From NCBI GenBank assembly GCA_945881865.1, contig CAMCVK010000001.1, positions 1 through 64,000 on the forward strand: a stretch of DNA of 64,000 nucleotides, read 5' to 3'. The stretch comes from Fimbriimonas ginsengisoli Gsoil 348 (GTDB lineage: Bacteria; Armatimonadota; Fimbriimonadia; Fimbriimonadales; Fimbriimonadaceae). Position 1 is the stretch's first letter. Every line of letters begins with the position of its first letter. This document shows positions 15,162 through 22,939 of this stretch, one piece after another. Under the pieces are notes generated by a model. It did not search any database. It was not told the origin of the DNA and worked only from the letters and a program-made list of their open reading frames with translations. The position numbers were made by a program, and so were the translations under genes.

Positions 15162-16769
15162 TCACATCCGAAACATTCGGAAGCCGGGCTTTTGCGGCGG
15201 CGCGTTGCGCGCCAATTCGATGCCCAGCGCCACCACGCGGCGCGTATCCACCGGGTCGATAATGCCGTCGTCCCACAGTCGCGCGCCGGAGTACACCGCG
15301 CTGGATTCTGCCGCGTACTTATCGAGAATTGGGCGGGTGAACGCCTCGTTCTCGTCCTCACTCATCATCACGCCGCGAGCGGCCAACTGGTCCTGCTTTA
15401 CCGTCAGCAAAACGTTCGCCGCCTGGGTTCCGCCCATCACCGAGATCCGCGCGTTGGGCCACATCCACATCTGCCGGGGGCCAAACGCTCGCCCGCACAT
15501 GCCGTAGTTCCCTGCCCCGTACGACCCGGCCACCACCACCGTGAACTTGGGCACGCACGCCGTCGAAACCGCCGTCACCAGCTTCGCGCCGTGCTTGGCG
15601 ATGCCTTCGTTCTCGTAACGGCGGCCGACCATGAACCCCGCGATGTTCTGCACAAACAGCAACGGAATGCCGCGCTGCTCGCAAAGCTCGATGAAGTGGG
15701 CGCCCTTCTGCGCCGACTCGCTAAAGAGAATTCCGTCGTTGGCGAGGATGCCAACTCGGTGACCGAAAATCCGCCCGAATCCACAAATCAACGTTTGCCC
15801 AAAACGCGGCTTGAACTCATGGAATGCGCTGGCATCCAAGATTCGCGCCAACACTTCGCGCATCGGGAAGGGGGCCTTCGGGTCGGTCGGAACCAACGAA
15901 TACAGGTCCTCGGCCGGATAAAGCGGTTCCGCAGGTTCCTCGTCGGCCGGATCGCTCACGTCGGGCCGGGGCAAAACGGAGATGATGCCGCGCAGGATTT
16001 CCAGCGCGTGGGCGTCGTCCTCGGCAAGATGGTCGGCAACGCCAGACAGTCGCGTATGCACGTCTCCGCCGCCTAGATCCTCTACCGAAACCTCTTCGCC
16101 GGTGGCGGCTTTGACGAGCGGCGGTCCGCCCAAAAAGATCGTGCCCTGGTTCCGAACGATGACCGTTTCGTCACTCATCGCCGGGACGTAGGCGCCGCCC
16201 GCCGTGCACGAACCCATGACGGCCGCGATTTGGGGAATTCCCGCCGCCGACAGATTGGCTTGGTTGTAGAAAATCCGGCCGAAGTGGTCGCGATCGGGGA
16301 AAACTTCGCTTTGCAGCGGCAGGAATGCGCCTCCGCTATCCACCAGATACACGCACGGAAGGTGGTTTTCCAGCGCGATTTCCTGGGCGCGAAGATGCTT
16401 TTTGACCGTAATCGGGAAGTACGTGCCGCCCTTCACGGTCGCATCGTTCGCCACGATCACGACGTCGCGCCCGTGCACCCGCCCGGCACCGGTGACGACT
16501 CCCGCACCCGGGGCATCGCCGCCGTACATATCCTCGGCGGCAAGCGGACAGAACTCCAAAAACGGCGAGCCAGGGTCGAGCAATCCGTCGATCCGGTCTC
16601 GCACTAACAGCTTGCCTCGGCCGGTGTGTTTCGCCCGGGCGTCGGCCCCGCCGCCTTGCCCAACTCGGGCAAGGCGCGTTCGGGTGTCGGCCAGAAGGGC
16701 ATCCATGGCAGCCCGGTTTGCCCGGCTGGCTTCAGAATTCGGGTCCAGGCGAGACGTCAACGGCTCCAT
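15162..16769 (-). CDS. Acyl-CoA carboxylase carboxyltransferase subunit (methylcrotonyl-CoA type)
   Basis: A 535-residue crotonase-fold carboxyltransferase that transfers CO2 from biotin to an acyl-CoA. The length and the segments [70 protein letters not shown] and [15 protein letters not shown] match the beta subunit of methylcrotonyl-CoA carboxylase (leucine breakdown) better than PccB. The C-terminal half holds [18 protein letters not shown] and [10 protein letters not shown]. The biotin/carboxylase alpha subunit is not nearby. It stands alone between the methyltransferase and msrB. Confidence 0.88.
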   Translation of the reverse strand: MEPLTSRLDPNSEASRANRAAMDALLADTRTRLARVGQGGGADARAKHTGRGKLLVRDRIDGLLDPGSPFLEFCPLAAEDMYGGDAPGAGVVTGAGRVHGRDVVIVANDATVKGGTYFPITVKKHLRAQEIALENHLPCVYLVDSGGAFLPLQSEVFPDRDHFGRIFYNQANLSAAGIPQIAAVMGSCTAGGAYVPAMSDETVIVRNQGTIFLGGPPLVKAATGEEVSVEDLGGGDVHTRLSGVADHLAEDDAHALEILRGIISVLPRPDVSDPADEEPAEPLYPAEDLYSLVPTDPKAPFPMREVLARILDASAFHEFKPRFGQTLICGFGRIFGHRVGILANDGILFSESAQKGAHFIELCEQRGIPLLFVQNIAGFMVGRRYENEGIAKHGAKLVTAVSTACVPKFTVVVAGSYGAGNYGMCGRAFGPRQMWMWPNARISVMGGTQAANVLLTVKQDQLAARGVMMSEDENEAFTRPILDKYAAESSAVYSGARLWDDGIIDPVDTRRVVALGIELARNAPPQKPGFRMFRM

Positions 16770-16789
16770 CGGTCGCCAGATGTTACCGG

Positions 16790-17200
16790 CTAGGCCGGGT
16801 CGGGCACAAACTTCAGGCAGACGCCGTTGATGCAGTAGCGAAATCCGGTCGGCGTGTGCGGAGCATCCTCAAACACGTGGCCCAGGTGGCTGCCGCAGGT
16901 TTTGCAAACAACTTCCACCCGGCGCATTCCGTGGCTCATGTCGACCTTCTCTTCGACGCGGTCGCCCTCGACGGCCTGGTAGAACGCCGGCCAGCCGCAC
17001 GCGCTGAAGAACTTGGCGGTGTCGCGAAACAACCCGGTGCCGCACGCCGCACACTCGTAGGTGCCCTGCGCCGGCGACTCTTTCCAGAACTCGTGGGTGA
17101 ACGGCCGCTCGGTGCCAGCTTGCCGCAGCACGCGGTACTCCTCAGGGGTCAGCTGGGCTCTCCACTCGGCGTCGGTCTTTTCAATTTCTCGGTTTGGCAT
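16790..17200 (-). CDS. msrB: Peptide-methionine (R)-S-oxide reductase
   Basis: A 136-residue cytoplasmic repair enzyme that reduces methionine-R-sulfoxide. Two zinc CxxC pairs are visible, CAACGTGLF and [12 protein letters not shown]. The active-site Cys lies in [13 protein letters not shown], where the usual serine-rich INSAS is INGVC. Also conserved are [19 protein letters not shown] and [10 protein letters not shown]. The gene has a TATTCT 7 nt before its ATG. Confidence 0.95.
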   Translation of the reverse strand: MPNREIEKTDAEWRAQLTPEEYRVLRQAGTERPFTHEFWKESPAQGTYECAACGTGLFRDTAKFFSACGWPAFYQAVEGDRVEEKVDMSHGMRRVEVVCKTCGSHLGHVFEDAPHTPTGFRYCINGVCLKFVPDPA

Positions 17201-17207
17201 GCTCTTT

Positions 17208-17213
17208 AGAATA
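17208..17213 (-). promoter_or_regulatory. Candidate -10 for leaderless msrB mRNA
   Basis: TATTCT on the minus strand ends 7 nt before the msrB ATG and no Shine-Dalgarno is evident in the gap. Confidence 0.4.
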
Positions 17214-17220
17214 CGTCAGC

Positions 17221-17242
17221 CACCGGCGGAGTTCCGCCGGTG
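17221..17242. repeat. Perfect 10-bp-arm palindrome between msrB and the RCC1-like gene
   Basis: CACCGGCGGA-GT-TCCGCCGGTG is a perfect inverted repeat with a 2-bp centre. No T-run follows on either strand, so it is not a standard terminator. A related GGCGGAGTTCCaCCG is found at 19881, on the other side of the intervening gene. Confidence 0.6.
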
Positions 17243-17254
17243 TGTGGCAATCCG

Positions 17255-19723
17255 CTACTTCAGTAGCTTCACCGCCACCGAGGTCTGAATCCGTCGAAGG
17301 GTAAGCGTAACCCGGGAATTCTTCGTTTCGCTGACTTTGAAATGGCGAACCGGGAACACCGCACGGCGCCCGCCAGGCTTGATGAAGACGCATTTTTTGC
17401 CGCGAAGGTGTCCGTCCGGATATTGAACAGAGATAGTAAGGCCGCCCTCTGGCGCGTAGCCACTCAGCTCGACCGCGACCTGAATCGGACCGCCGGTGCC
17501 TCCGACCAGTTCGGACGGCGTCGCCCTAGCCGACTTGATGCTTGGCGGCGACAGATAAACGTAGCCGGTCGTACTGGTCTCTGCGGTCGATGCGACAACG
17601 GAAACGCGTTCGGGACGGATGACGCTGTCCGCCCGGGCACTAAAGCTCACCGAATACTGACCTTTCCGAAGGACCACATACTCCGGCACCGTTACCGACG
17701 GCGAGGCCGAAGCAAGGTCGATGCGAATATTCTCGACCGCGGCGGCCGACATCGAAACCGTGCCGCGCAGTTGCTCGGGGCTGCCGTTTTCCTTCGGTAG
17801 GGGTGTGAAGCCCAGCGTCGTCAAACGCGGCATGGTCACCGTCAGTGGTGCGCCGACGGCTTCAAACCCTTCGAAGAAGTCCGGGTTCTTCGGGCGGACG
17901 TAGTCAGTCGTCAATATGCGTACGGTTCTGGTTTCGCGCGTACCTAGAGTCCGAACGTCGACGGGAACCGATTGCGACCCCGCTGGTACCGTGACGGTTT
18001 TTGGAAAGGTTACGGTTTGCGGCCCCGTGCCTTCGACGCCGAGCCCGATGGTCACGTCAACCGGGTAGACGTTGTTCAGAGTGATCGTGCCGACCGCCCG
18101 GCGCCCGGCAACCACGGTTTCTGGCGCAATGACAAACGACGCGACATCGGCAATGCGGAAACTTTGGGGTGTCGAGGACGCGAATCCATTGTTGTGAATT
18201 GCCCGGAATGCAAGCTCACGCCGCTGAATCGTCCAGTTCTGACCGTTGTAGGCACCTTCCAGGAGCCGCCATATCCGCAGCGGCACGGGCACGACGAATG
18301 ATTTCGAGACCCCATCCATCACGATTCTCGCGGGCGGCCCTTCGCGATCAATAAACCCACGGCCAGTGCCCGTGAACTTCGCAATTGGCGTCAGCTCCAA
18401 CGGGCTCGCGTCCGGGGGAACATCAAACGAAACCGTTACCGGAACGGTCGAACCGATGATCAGATCGCCGGCAGGTGGCGTCACGGTCATCCGGTTCGGG
18501 ATGAAGATGTCGTTCCGAGAATCCACCCACGTTCGATTGTAAGATTTAAGTTCGGTGTCTTGATATCCGTCGAGATCCCGGTCCCCTTCTGACGCGAGGT
18601 TCTCGCTGTAAACCGTTAACCTGTCGACATCACCCCACTTACCGTCGGCAGACCGTACGTACAGCTTGGTGCCGCCAACAATCTCTTTTCGGCCGTCTCC
18701 CGGAGAGATTTTGGATACGCTCCCGCGCGACTCGTAAATTCTTCCATCTTTAAGAATCGCATGGTACGAGATCGGGGCACCGGCCCCGTAAAGATCGTGC
18801 AGCACAACCGCAAAATCAGACGCCGGTGGCAGGTCAGTCGGGACGCCCGTGATGAGCTCTTTGTAGCCTGGCCCGCGACCATAGGTACCGTACGCGTTTG
18901 TGTTGGCAAGGCGCCAGAGGTAGACTTTTCCTTGGGTATCGATGACGATGGCGTGACCCCGAAACGCCCGAATCTTGTCAATCGGCGCGGTGAAGGTCGG
19001 CATCGGGCGGGCAGCCTCGGCAACTTCGCCCCACATTCGGAGCTTCCCGCTTGCGTCCACCGCCATGCTGTAGCCGTCGCCGGCGGCGAACTTCTCGACC
19101 GGGCCGAGGTCATCGGGCACGGGATACTCGTTACCACCGGATAAGTCAAACTGCATCAGTCGGTTGTCCTGGCCTTGTGCCAGCGCGTGAGAGTGACCTC
19201 CTTCGAGCCGCTTCCAGTTCTTTAGTGGCGGGATATCCCCGCCGAAGCCTTCGGATTGATGCCATTTCAACAGCCCGTCGGCATCCTCATAGATGTAATT
19301 CCGGTACATCGCGGCGAGCTTCGTTGGGCCAAACGTGGTGAATCGTTCTCCGGACCAGGGGTAGTAAATGTCCGGGTCCAGGCCCCAGGAGAAATTGGTG
19401 AAGTTTCGAACCAGGGTTGAAGCGTTGACCACGAAGTCGCCCGTGCGCCAGCGGCCGTCGAGCGGAGTGGCAACGACTTCAAAGGAAGAGTTGGCGGGAA
19501 GGGCCTTGGTGATGCCATTCCGGCCGTCGAAACGCGTGTTCTCCGCGTGCAGCTTCACCCAAACGTCCTGGGGCAAAAGGTTCTGGATCTGGATAGATAC
19601 TGGCTCCGCGCTACCAGCCTTTGGAATTCTATCGAATCCAATCAGAATCGGATCATCCGCGAATGCGCACACCGCGAGCAGCATGGCTAGCAGCAAGGTC
19701 AGGCAACCACGAAAAAATATCAC
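17255..19723 (-). CDS. Secreted protein with RCC1-like propeller and Ig-like repeats
   Basis: Start revised from 19936 to GTG 19723: there the product begins IFFRGCLTLLLAMLLAVCAFA, a clean signal peptide, with TATGCT 6 nt upstream. After a beta-rich N-terminal domain, residues about 155-330 contain RCC1-like units (GGHSHALAQGQDNRLMQF, AAGDGYSMAVDASGKLRMWG, FRGHAIVIDTQGKVYLW). Ig-like modules of about 90 residues follow, such as VIAPETVVAGRRAVGTITL. These modules resemble those of the giant protein at 43-47.6 kb. It is probably exported and cell-surface associated; the function is unknown. Confidence 0.75.
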   Translation of the reverse strand: MIFFRGCLTLLLAMLLAVCAFADDPILIGFDRIPKAGSAEPVSIQIQNLLPQDVWVKLHAENTRFDGRNGITKALPANSSFEVVATPLDGRWRTGDFVVNASTLVRNFTNFSWGLDPDIYYPWSGERFTTFGPTKLAAMYRNYIYEDADGLLKWHQSEGFGGDIPPLKNWKRLEGGHSHALAQGQDNRLMQFDLSGGNEYPVPDDLGPVEKFAAGDGYSMAVDASGKLRMWGEVAEAARPMPTFTAPIDKIRAFRGHAIVIDTQGKVYLWRLANTNAYGTYGRGPGYKELITGVPTDLPPASDFAVVLHDLYGAGAPISYHAILKDGRIYESRGSVSKISPGDGRKEIVGGTKLYVRSADGKWGDVDRLTVYSENLASEGDRDLDGYQDTELKSYNRTWVDSRNDIFIPNRMTVTPPAGDLIIGSTVPVTVSFDVPPDASPLELTPIAKFTGTGRGFIDREGPPARIVMDGVSKSFVVPVPLRIWRLLEGAYNGQNWTIQRRELAFRAIHNNGFASSTPQSFRIADVASFVIAPETVVAGRRAVGTITLNNVYPVDVTIGLGVEGTGPQTVTFPKTVTVPAGSQSVPVDVRTLGTRETRTVRILTTDYVRPKNPDFFEGFEAVGAPLTVTMPRLTTLGFTPLPKENGSPEQLRGTVSMSAAAVENIRIDLASASPSVTVPEYVVLRKGQYSVSFSARADSVIRPERVSVVASTAETSTTGYVYLSPPSIKSARATPSELVGGTGGPIQVAVELSGYAPEGGLTISVQYPDGHLRGKKCVFIKPGGRRAVFPVRHFKVSETKNSRVTLTLRRIQTSVAVKLLK

Positions 19724-19880
19724 ATACCGAGCATAAACCAAAAAAGAGTTCGCCGGTGAGTTTAGGGCTGATACATTTACCGGCTTAATGCCAGCGCAGC
19801 GCAGATGAACGTCGCCTAGTCGATTAGTTGGCGATTGATCCCGGCCGGGGCGGAACCCCAGGTGAAGCCAAGCCGCACTC

Positions 19881-19895
19881 GGCGGAGTTCCACCG
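19881..19895. repeat. Imperfect copy of the 17.2-kb palindrome
   Basis: GGCGGAGTTCCACCG repeats the core of the palindrome at 17221-17242 with one base changed. The two copies bracket the RCC1-like gene and could be a dispersed palindromic element. Confidence 0.35.
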
Positions 19896-19945
19896 CGTGA
19901 TGTTTTGTATGCAGCCTTCGTGTAAACCAAACCCAAAATGCGTGG

Positions 19946-19976
19946 TTGACATATGTAGAATAACGTCTACTATAAT
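19946..19976 (+). promoter_or_regulatory. Promoter of the phage head cassette, with operator-like dyad
   Basis: A perfect -35 (TTGACA, 19946-19951) and a perfect -10 (TATAAT, 19971-19976) are 19 bp apart; an overlapping TACTAT at 19968 would give 16 bp. The spacer holds GTAGAATAACGTCTAC (19955-19970), an inverted repeat with 5-bp arms, exactly where a repressor would block polymerase. The -10 ends 6 nt before the ATG, so the transcript should be leaderless. Confidence 0.7.
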
Positions 19977-19982
19977 TCGACC

Positions 19983-20771
19983 ATGCGGCCACAACTTCAA
20001 CTCCGGCCTGCCCCTAGCCCGTCGCCCATCTCGGAGGACTGGATCGAGCGGCGGGCAAAACTCTTCGAGTGCGGTGCCTACCCCGACAAGGGCGTCACCA
20101 TCGCTCCCGGCGACCTGCAACGGCTCGCCGCCGGCTTCTCTGCCCCCGTTCCGGTGCTCATCGAACACGCCGATTCGCCCCTCGAAATGGGCATGCTCAT
20201 CTCCGTCGAGCCGGTCGGCGAGGAGCTCTTTGGCAACCTGCGATTCTCGCCCGAGGCCAACGCGCTGATCGAGCGATCCGGCGCGAAGTCACTCTCCGTC
20301 GGAATCTCGGCCGACCTATCCACGATTCGCGAGGTCTCGTTGGTGCGGAATCCCCGGGTTCCCAGTGCCCAGATCTTCCACAACGGCGACAGCCTGGCAT
20401 TTTTTGCCGAGGTCAGCGCGGTTGACTACCGTCGCGAATACGAGCGCTTGCGGCGCGAGACTCTGGCCAGCGAAAACGAGAAAGCCCTCCAGGCTTTGCT
20501 CCGCGAGGCAAAGATTCTCCCCGCCGAGGTTCCGTTTGCCCGAGCTCTGCTGGAGGCCGAAGCGTCGGTGACCTTCAGCGGAAGCCGAACGACCACGCGA
20601 GAACTGACGCTGCGGATGTTCCAATCGCGAACCCCGCACGCTTGGTTCACCGAGACCGCGACCGCCGCGATGAGCAGCGAAGCCAACCCGTTGCTCCTGC
20701 CCGAGGAGACGGCGTTCTACCGCCAGTACTTCCCCGAAATCCCCATCGGCGAGATCGCCAAGAACCGATAA
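19983..20771 (+). CDS. Phage prohead protease / scaffold-like protein
   Basis: A 262-residue product. Residues about 35-135 match phage head-maturation proteases: PVPVLIEHADSP carries the probable catalytic His, AKSLSVGIS the probable catalytic Ser, and TIREVSLVRNPRVPSAQIF is the family-typical last strand. Residues about 140-260 are helical (VDYRREYERLRRETLASENEKALQALL) and probably act as the internal scaffold, as in Mu gpI/gpZ-type proteins. It is the first gene of the head cassette, directly behind the promoter, and is intact. Confidence 0.82.
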   Translation: MRPQLQLRPAPSPSPISEDWIERRAKLFECGAYPDKGVTIAPGDLQRLAAGFSAPVPVLIEHADSPLEMGMLISVEPVGEELFGNLRFSPEANALIERSGAKSLSVGISADLSTIREVSLVRNPRVPSAQIFHNGDSLAFFAEVSAVDYRREYERLRRETLASENEKALQALLREAKILPAEVPFARALLEAEASVTFSGSRTTTRELTLRMFQSRTPHAWFTETATAAMSSEANPLLLPEETAFYRQYFPEIPIGEIAKNR

Positions 20772-20776
20772 CCAAG

Positions 20777-21217
20777 ATGCCTGCCCTACAAAAACCCTAC
20801 GAAAACTTCGAGAAACCCGGCCTGGTGGTGAGCTACCAGATGGCCGCCGTCAAGATCTACAAAGGATCGCTGGTGGGCGTGAACGCCGCCGGATTCCTGG
20901 TGCAGATGGCCCACGGAACCGCCGGATTGCGCTTTGTTGGCGTGGCCAACGAGACCGCCGACAACTCGGCCGGTGCCGCCGGTGACCTCAGCCTGAACGT
21001 GAACAAAACCGGGACCTTCGTGTTCAAACCCGTCGCGGGCTACACCCCGGCCCAGGGCGACCTCGGCAAAGACATCTACGCCAACACCGATTGGGAGGTG
21101 CAAGTGAGCGCAACGGGACTCACCAACGCCTATAAAGTCGGCTCCGTGACTCGCCTCGAGACGACGAGTACCGGCTCGGCCGGTGTTCGCATCCGAATCG
21201 GCAACTACACGCTTTGA
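20777..21217 (+). CDS. Phage head decoration protein (DUF2190-like)
   Basis: Start revised to ATG 20777, 5 bp after the protease stop; the ORF-track extension to 20642 lies inside that gene. The 146-residue product is beta-rich. It begins PALQKPYENFEKPGLVVSYQ and includes VKIYKGSLVGVNAAGFLVQM and FVGVANETADNSAGAAGDLS, the pattern of DUF2190 capsid-stabilising proteins. Such proteins bind the outside of the assembled shell. The position between protease and major capsid protein supports the call. Confidence 0.78.
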   Translation: MPALQKPYENFEKPGLVVSYQMAAVKIYKGSLVGVNAAGFLVQMAHGTAGLRFVGVANETADNSAGAAGDLSLNVNKTGTFVFKPVAGYTPAQGDLGKDIYANTDWEVQVSATGLTNAYKVGSVTRLETTSTGSAGVRIRIGNYTL

Positions 21218-21229
21218 TCTTACGAAACC

Positions 21230-22168
21230 ATGCCAATTACCACCTCTGACATGCGCGAGCTGATGCTGCCCGGGCTCCGGGCCGAGTTCGCCCTCGCCTA
21301 TCGCAACGAAATCGACAACTCGACGTTCGAGTCGCTGGCCACGGTCATCCAAACCACGCAGCCATCGCAACGCTACGGCTGGCTGGGTGCCGCCCCGGCG
21401 ATGCGCGAATTCACCGACGAACGGCGTCCGACGGGCCTCGCCGCCTACTCGACTACGATCGAGGACAAGACATTCGAAGCCACGATCGCCGTCGAGCGGA
21501 AGGCGTTGGAAGACGACCAGCTCGACGTGATCCGCTTGCGAATCCGCGACCTTGCATCCCGCGTGGCCGCCCACCGGCACCAGCTTCTGGCCGAGGCCCT
21601 TGGCCAAGGATTCTCGGCGACCGGGTACGACGGCGTCCCGTTCTTCTCGAATAGCCACCCCACCGGACCGGCAACGGCCTCGAACGTAACGAGCGATGCG
21701 CTTGCGGAAGCCTCGCTGGCCGCCGGAATCACGACGATGATGAGCCTGGAGGACGACCAGGCAGTTCCGCTTGGCATTGTGCCGGACACCCTGGTCGTCG
21801 GGCCCAAGCTACAATGGCTGGCGCGCGAACTTGTCGAAAGTCCGGTCGTGGTCTACCGAGGAAACGACGTCGATACCGCACCGTCGACGCCGTACAAGAA
21901 CGTCATCCAAGGTCGGCTGCGGCTGATCGTGTCGCCGTACCTGCGGGGCACGAACGACGACCGTTGGTTCCTGCTCGACACCACCCGCGCGGTTCGCGGC
22001 CTCATCTTGCAGCAACGCAGCGACGTTCCGGTTGAGTTCAGCGCCCTTGATTCGCGTAGCGGCAGCGAAAGCGCGTTCATGCGGGACCTCTTCTACTACG
22101 GCGTCCGCGCCCGCTACAACGTGGGCTACGGCATGTGGCAGGCAGCGTTCGGCGGGGACGTGCTTTGA
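21230..22168 (+). CDS. Phage major capsid protein (Mu gpT-like)
   Basis: A 312-residue HK97-fold shell protein of the Mu-like major-head-subunit type. Recognisable parts are the N-terminal LRAEFALAYRNEIDNSTFESLATV, then WLGAAPAMREFTDERRP, TIEDKTFEATIAVERKALEDD, the P-domain LGIVPDTLVVGPKLQWLARELV, and the C-terminal DRWFLLDTTRAVRGLILQQR and FYYGVRARYNVGYGMWQ. It is full length and uninterrupted. G+C and codon use look like the host genes, suggesting long residence. Confidence 0.88.
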   Translation: MPITTSDMRELMLPGLRAEFALAYRNEIDNSTFESLATVIQTTQPSQRYGWLGAAPAMREFTDERRPTGLAAYSTTIEDKTFEATIAVERKALEDDQLDVIRLRIRDLASRVAAHRHQLLAEALGQGFSATGYDGVPFFSNSHPTGPATASNVTSDALAEASLAAGITTMMSLEDDQAVPLGIVPDTLVVGPKLQWLARELVESPVVVYRGNDVDTAPSTPYKNVIQGRLRLIVSPYLRGTNDDRWFLLDTTRAVRGLILQQRSDVPVEFSALDSRSGSESAFMRDLFYYGVRARYNVGYGMWQAAFGGDVL

Positions 22169-22226
22169 TTCTGGCCCTCGGATTCATCTGGGATTGGCTG
22201 GAATCTCGTCTTCGAAGGCTGCCGCG

Positions 22227-22643
22227 ATGGTTGGTACGCCGGTGATCGTATCCGTGAGCGGCGCACGGGTCAAGGAAAAGTGCGGCGTTTCCGGAACGAC
22301 CTACGACACCGTGATCAACAACCTGATCGGCGAGACCGTCCCGGCGGTCCGGTTGCTGGTTTCCGAAGAGACCCTAGCCTCGGAGGACGCCGATCTTGCC
22401 GCCCTGGTGAACCTGGCCGCTACCGAGTGGGTGGCAGGTGAATTCATTGCGCAACGCCTTCGCGAGCCAGGCGTCGCCGACGGGATCACGGTCGGAGAGC
22501 TCACGCTTCGGCCACCGGCGCGGAACCTTGTCGATCCGTCTGGGCTCAAAGCCCAGGCGATGGCTCGGCTCCTTCCGTACCTTCGCTTTCCGGCGGTCGC
22601 CGGAGCGGCGTTTGGCGTCTTGGCGGGAGGCGAGGACCGGTGA
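22227..22643 (+). CDS. Probable phage head-tail connector protein
   Basis: Start revised to ATG 22227, after the capsid gene; the ORF-track start lies inside it. The 138-residue product has helical stretches DADLAALVNLAATEWVAGEF and KAQAMARLLPYLRFPAVAG around ITVGELTLRPPARN. The architecture and position after the major capsid gene suggest an adaptor that sits between portal and tail or stopper, but I do not recognise a specific family. Its 3' end overlaps the next gene by 4 bp (GTGA). Confidence 0.5.
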   Translation: MVGTPVIVSVSGARVKEKCGVSGTTYDTVINNLIGETVPAVRLLVSEETLASEDADLAALVNLAATEWVAGEFIAQRLREPGVADGITVGELTLRPPARNLVDPSGLKAQAMARLLPYLRFPAVAGAAFGVLAGGEDR

Positions 22644-22939
22644 GCGTGCTTTCCGACCGCGCAACGACGGCCATTCTCGCGCACGCGGACGACTTAACTC
22701 TCGCCGGCGTAGGTCGAAAAGCGTTGGTTACGATGCTCGGCGGGGCCCGCGCCTACCTGTCGGATGCTGAGTACGAAGCCGCCGGCCGCCCCATTCTTGG
22801 CGCGGTCGTCCCCGCGAGCGACACCACGACCGCCGGCTCGTCCGCGAACTATCTCGGACGGGCGCTCACGGTGAAACGGGCCATCGACCTTCGATGGGAC
22901 GGCGCGACGGTCGCGCGCCTACTTGTTCTGGTCGGCTGA
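22640..22939 (+). CDS. Small phage-cassette protein, last gene of the head module
   Basis: A 99-residue product starting at GTG and overlapping the preceding gene by 4 bp. Visible are two helices (RATTAILAHADDLTLAG, VGRKALVTMLGGARAYLSD) and a beta-rich tail (ALTVKRAIDLRWDGATVARL). Family unknown; by position a head-completion or stopper protein. Its last 21 bp overlap the 3' end of the convergent rseP gene, so the phage cassette ends exactly against a housekeeping gene. Confidence 0.5.
   Translation: MSVLSDRATTAILAHADDLTLAGVGRKALVTMLGGARAYLSDAEYEAAGRPILGAVVPASDTTTAGSSANYLGRALTVKRAIDLRWDGATVARLLVLVG

Noticed and set aside
14706-16076. 456-aa plus-strand ORF antisense to the carboxyltransferase gene
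   Set aside because: Arginine/proline-rich shadow typical of high-G+C DNA; the minus strand carries a clear full-length carboxyltransferase and the 5' part overlaps the methyltransferase.
19724-19936. N-terminal extension of the RCC1-like protein in the ORF track
   Set aside because: The extension has no protein-like composition, and a signal peptide begins at GTG 19723 with a -10 just upstream.
19955-19970. LexA box in the capsid promoter
   Set aside because: The dyad GTAGA-N6-TCTAC does not match the CTG-N10-CAG or GAAC-N4-GTTC LexA consensus; it is kept only as an unassigned operator candidate.
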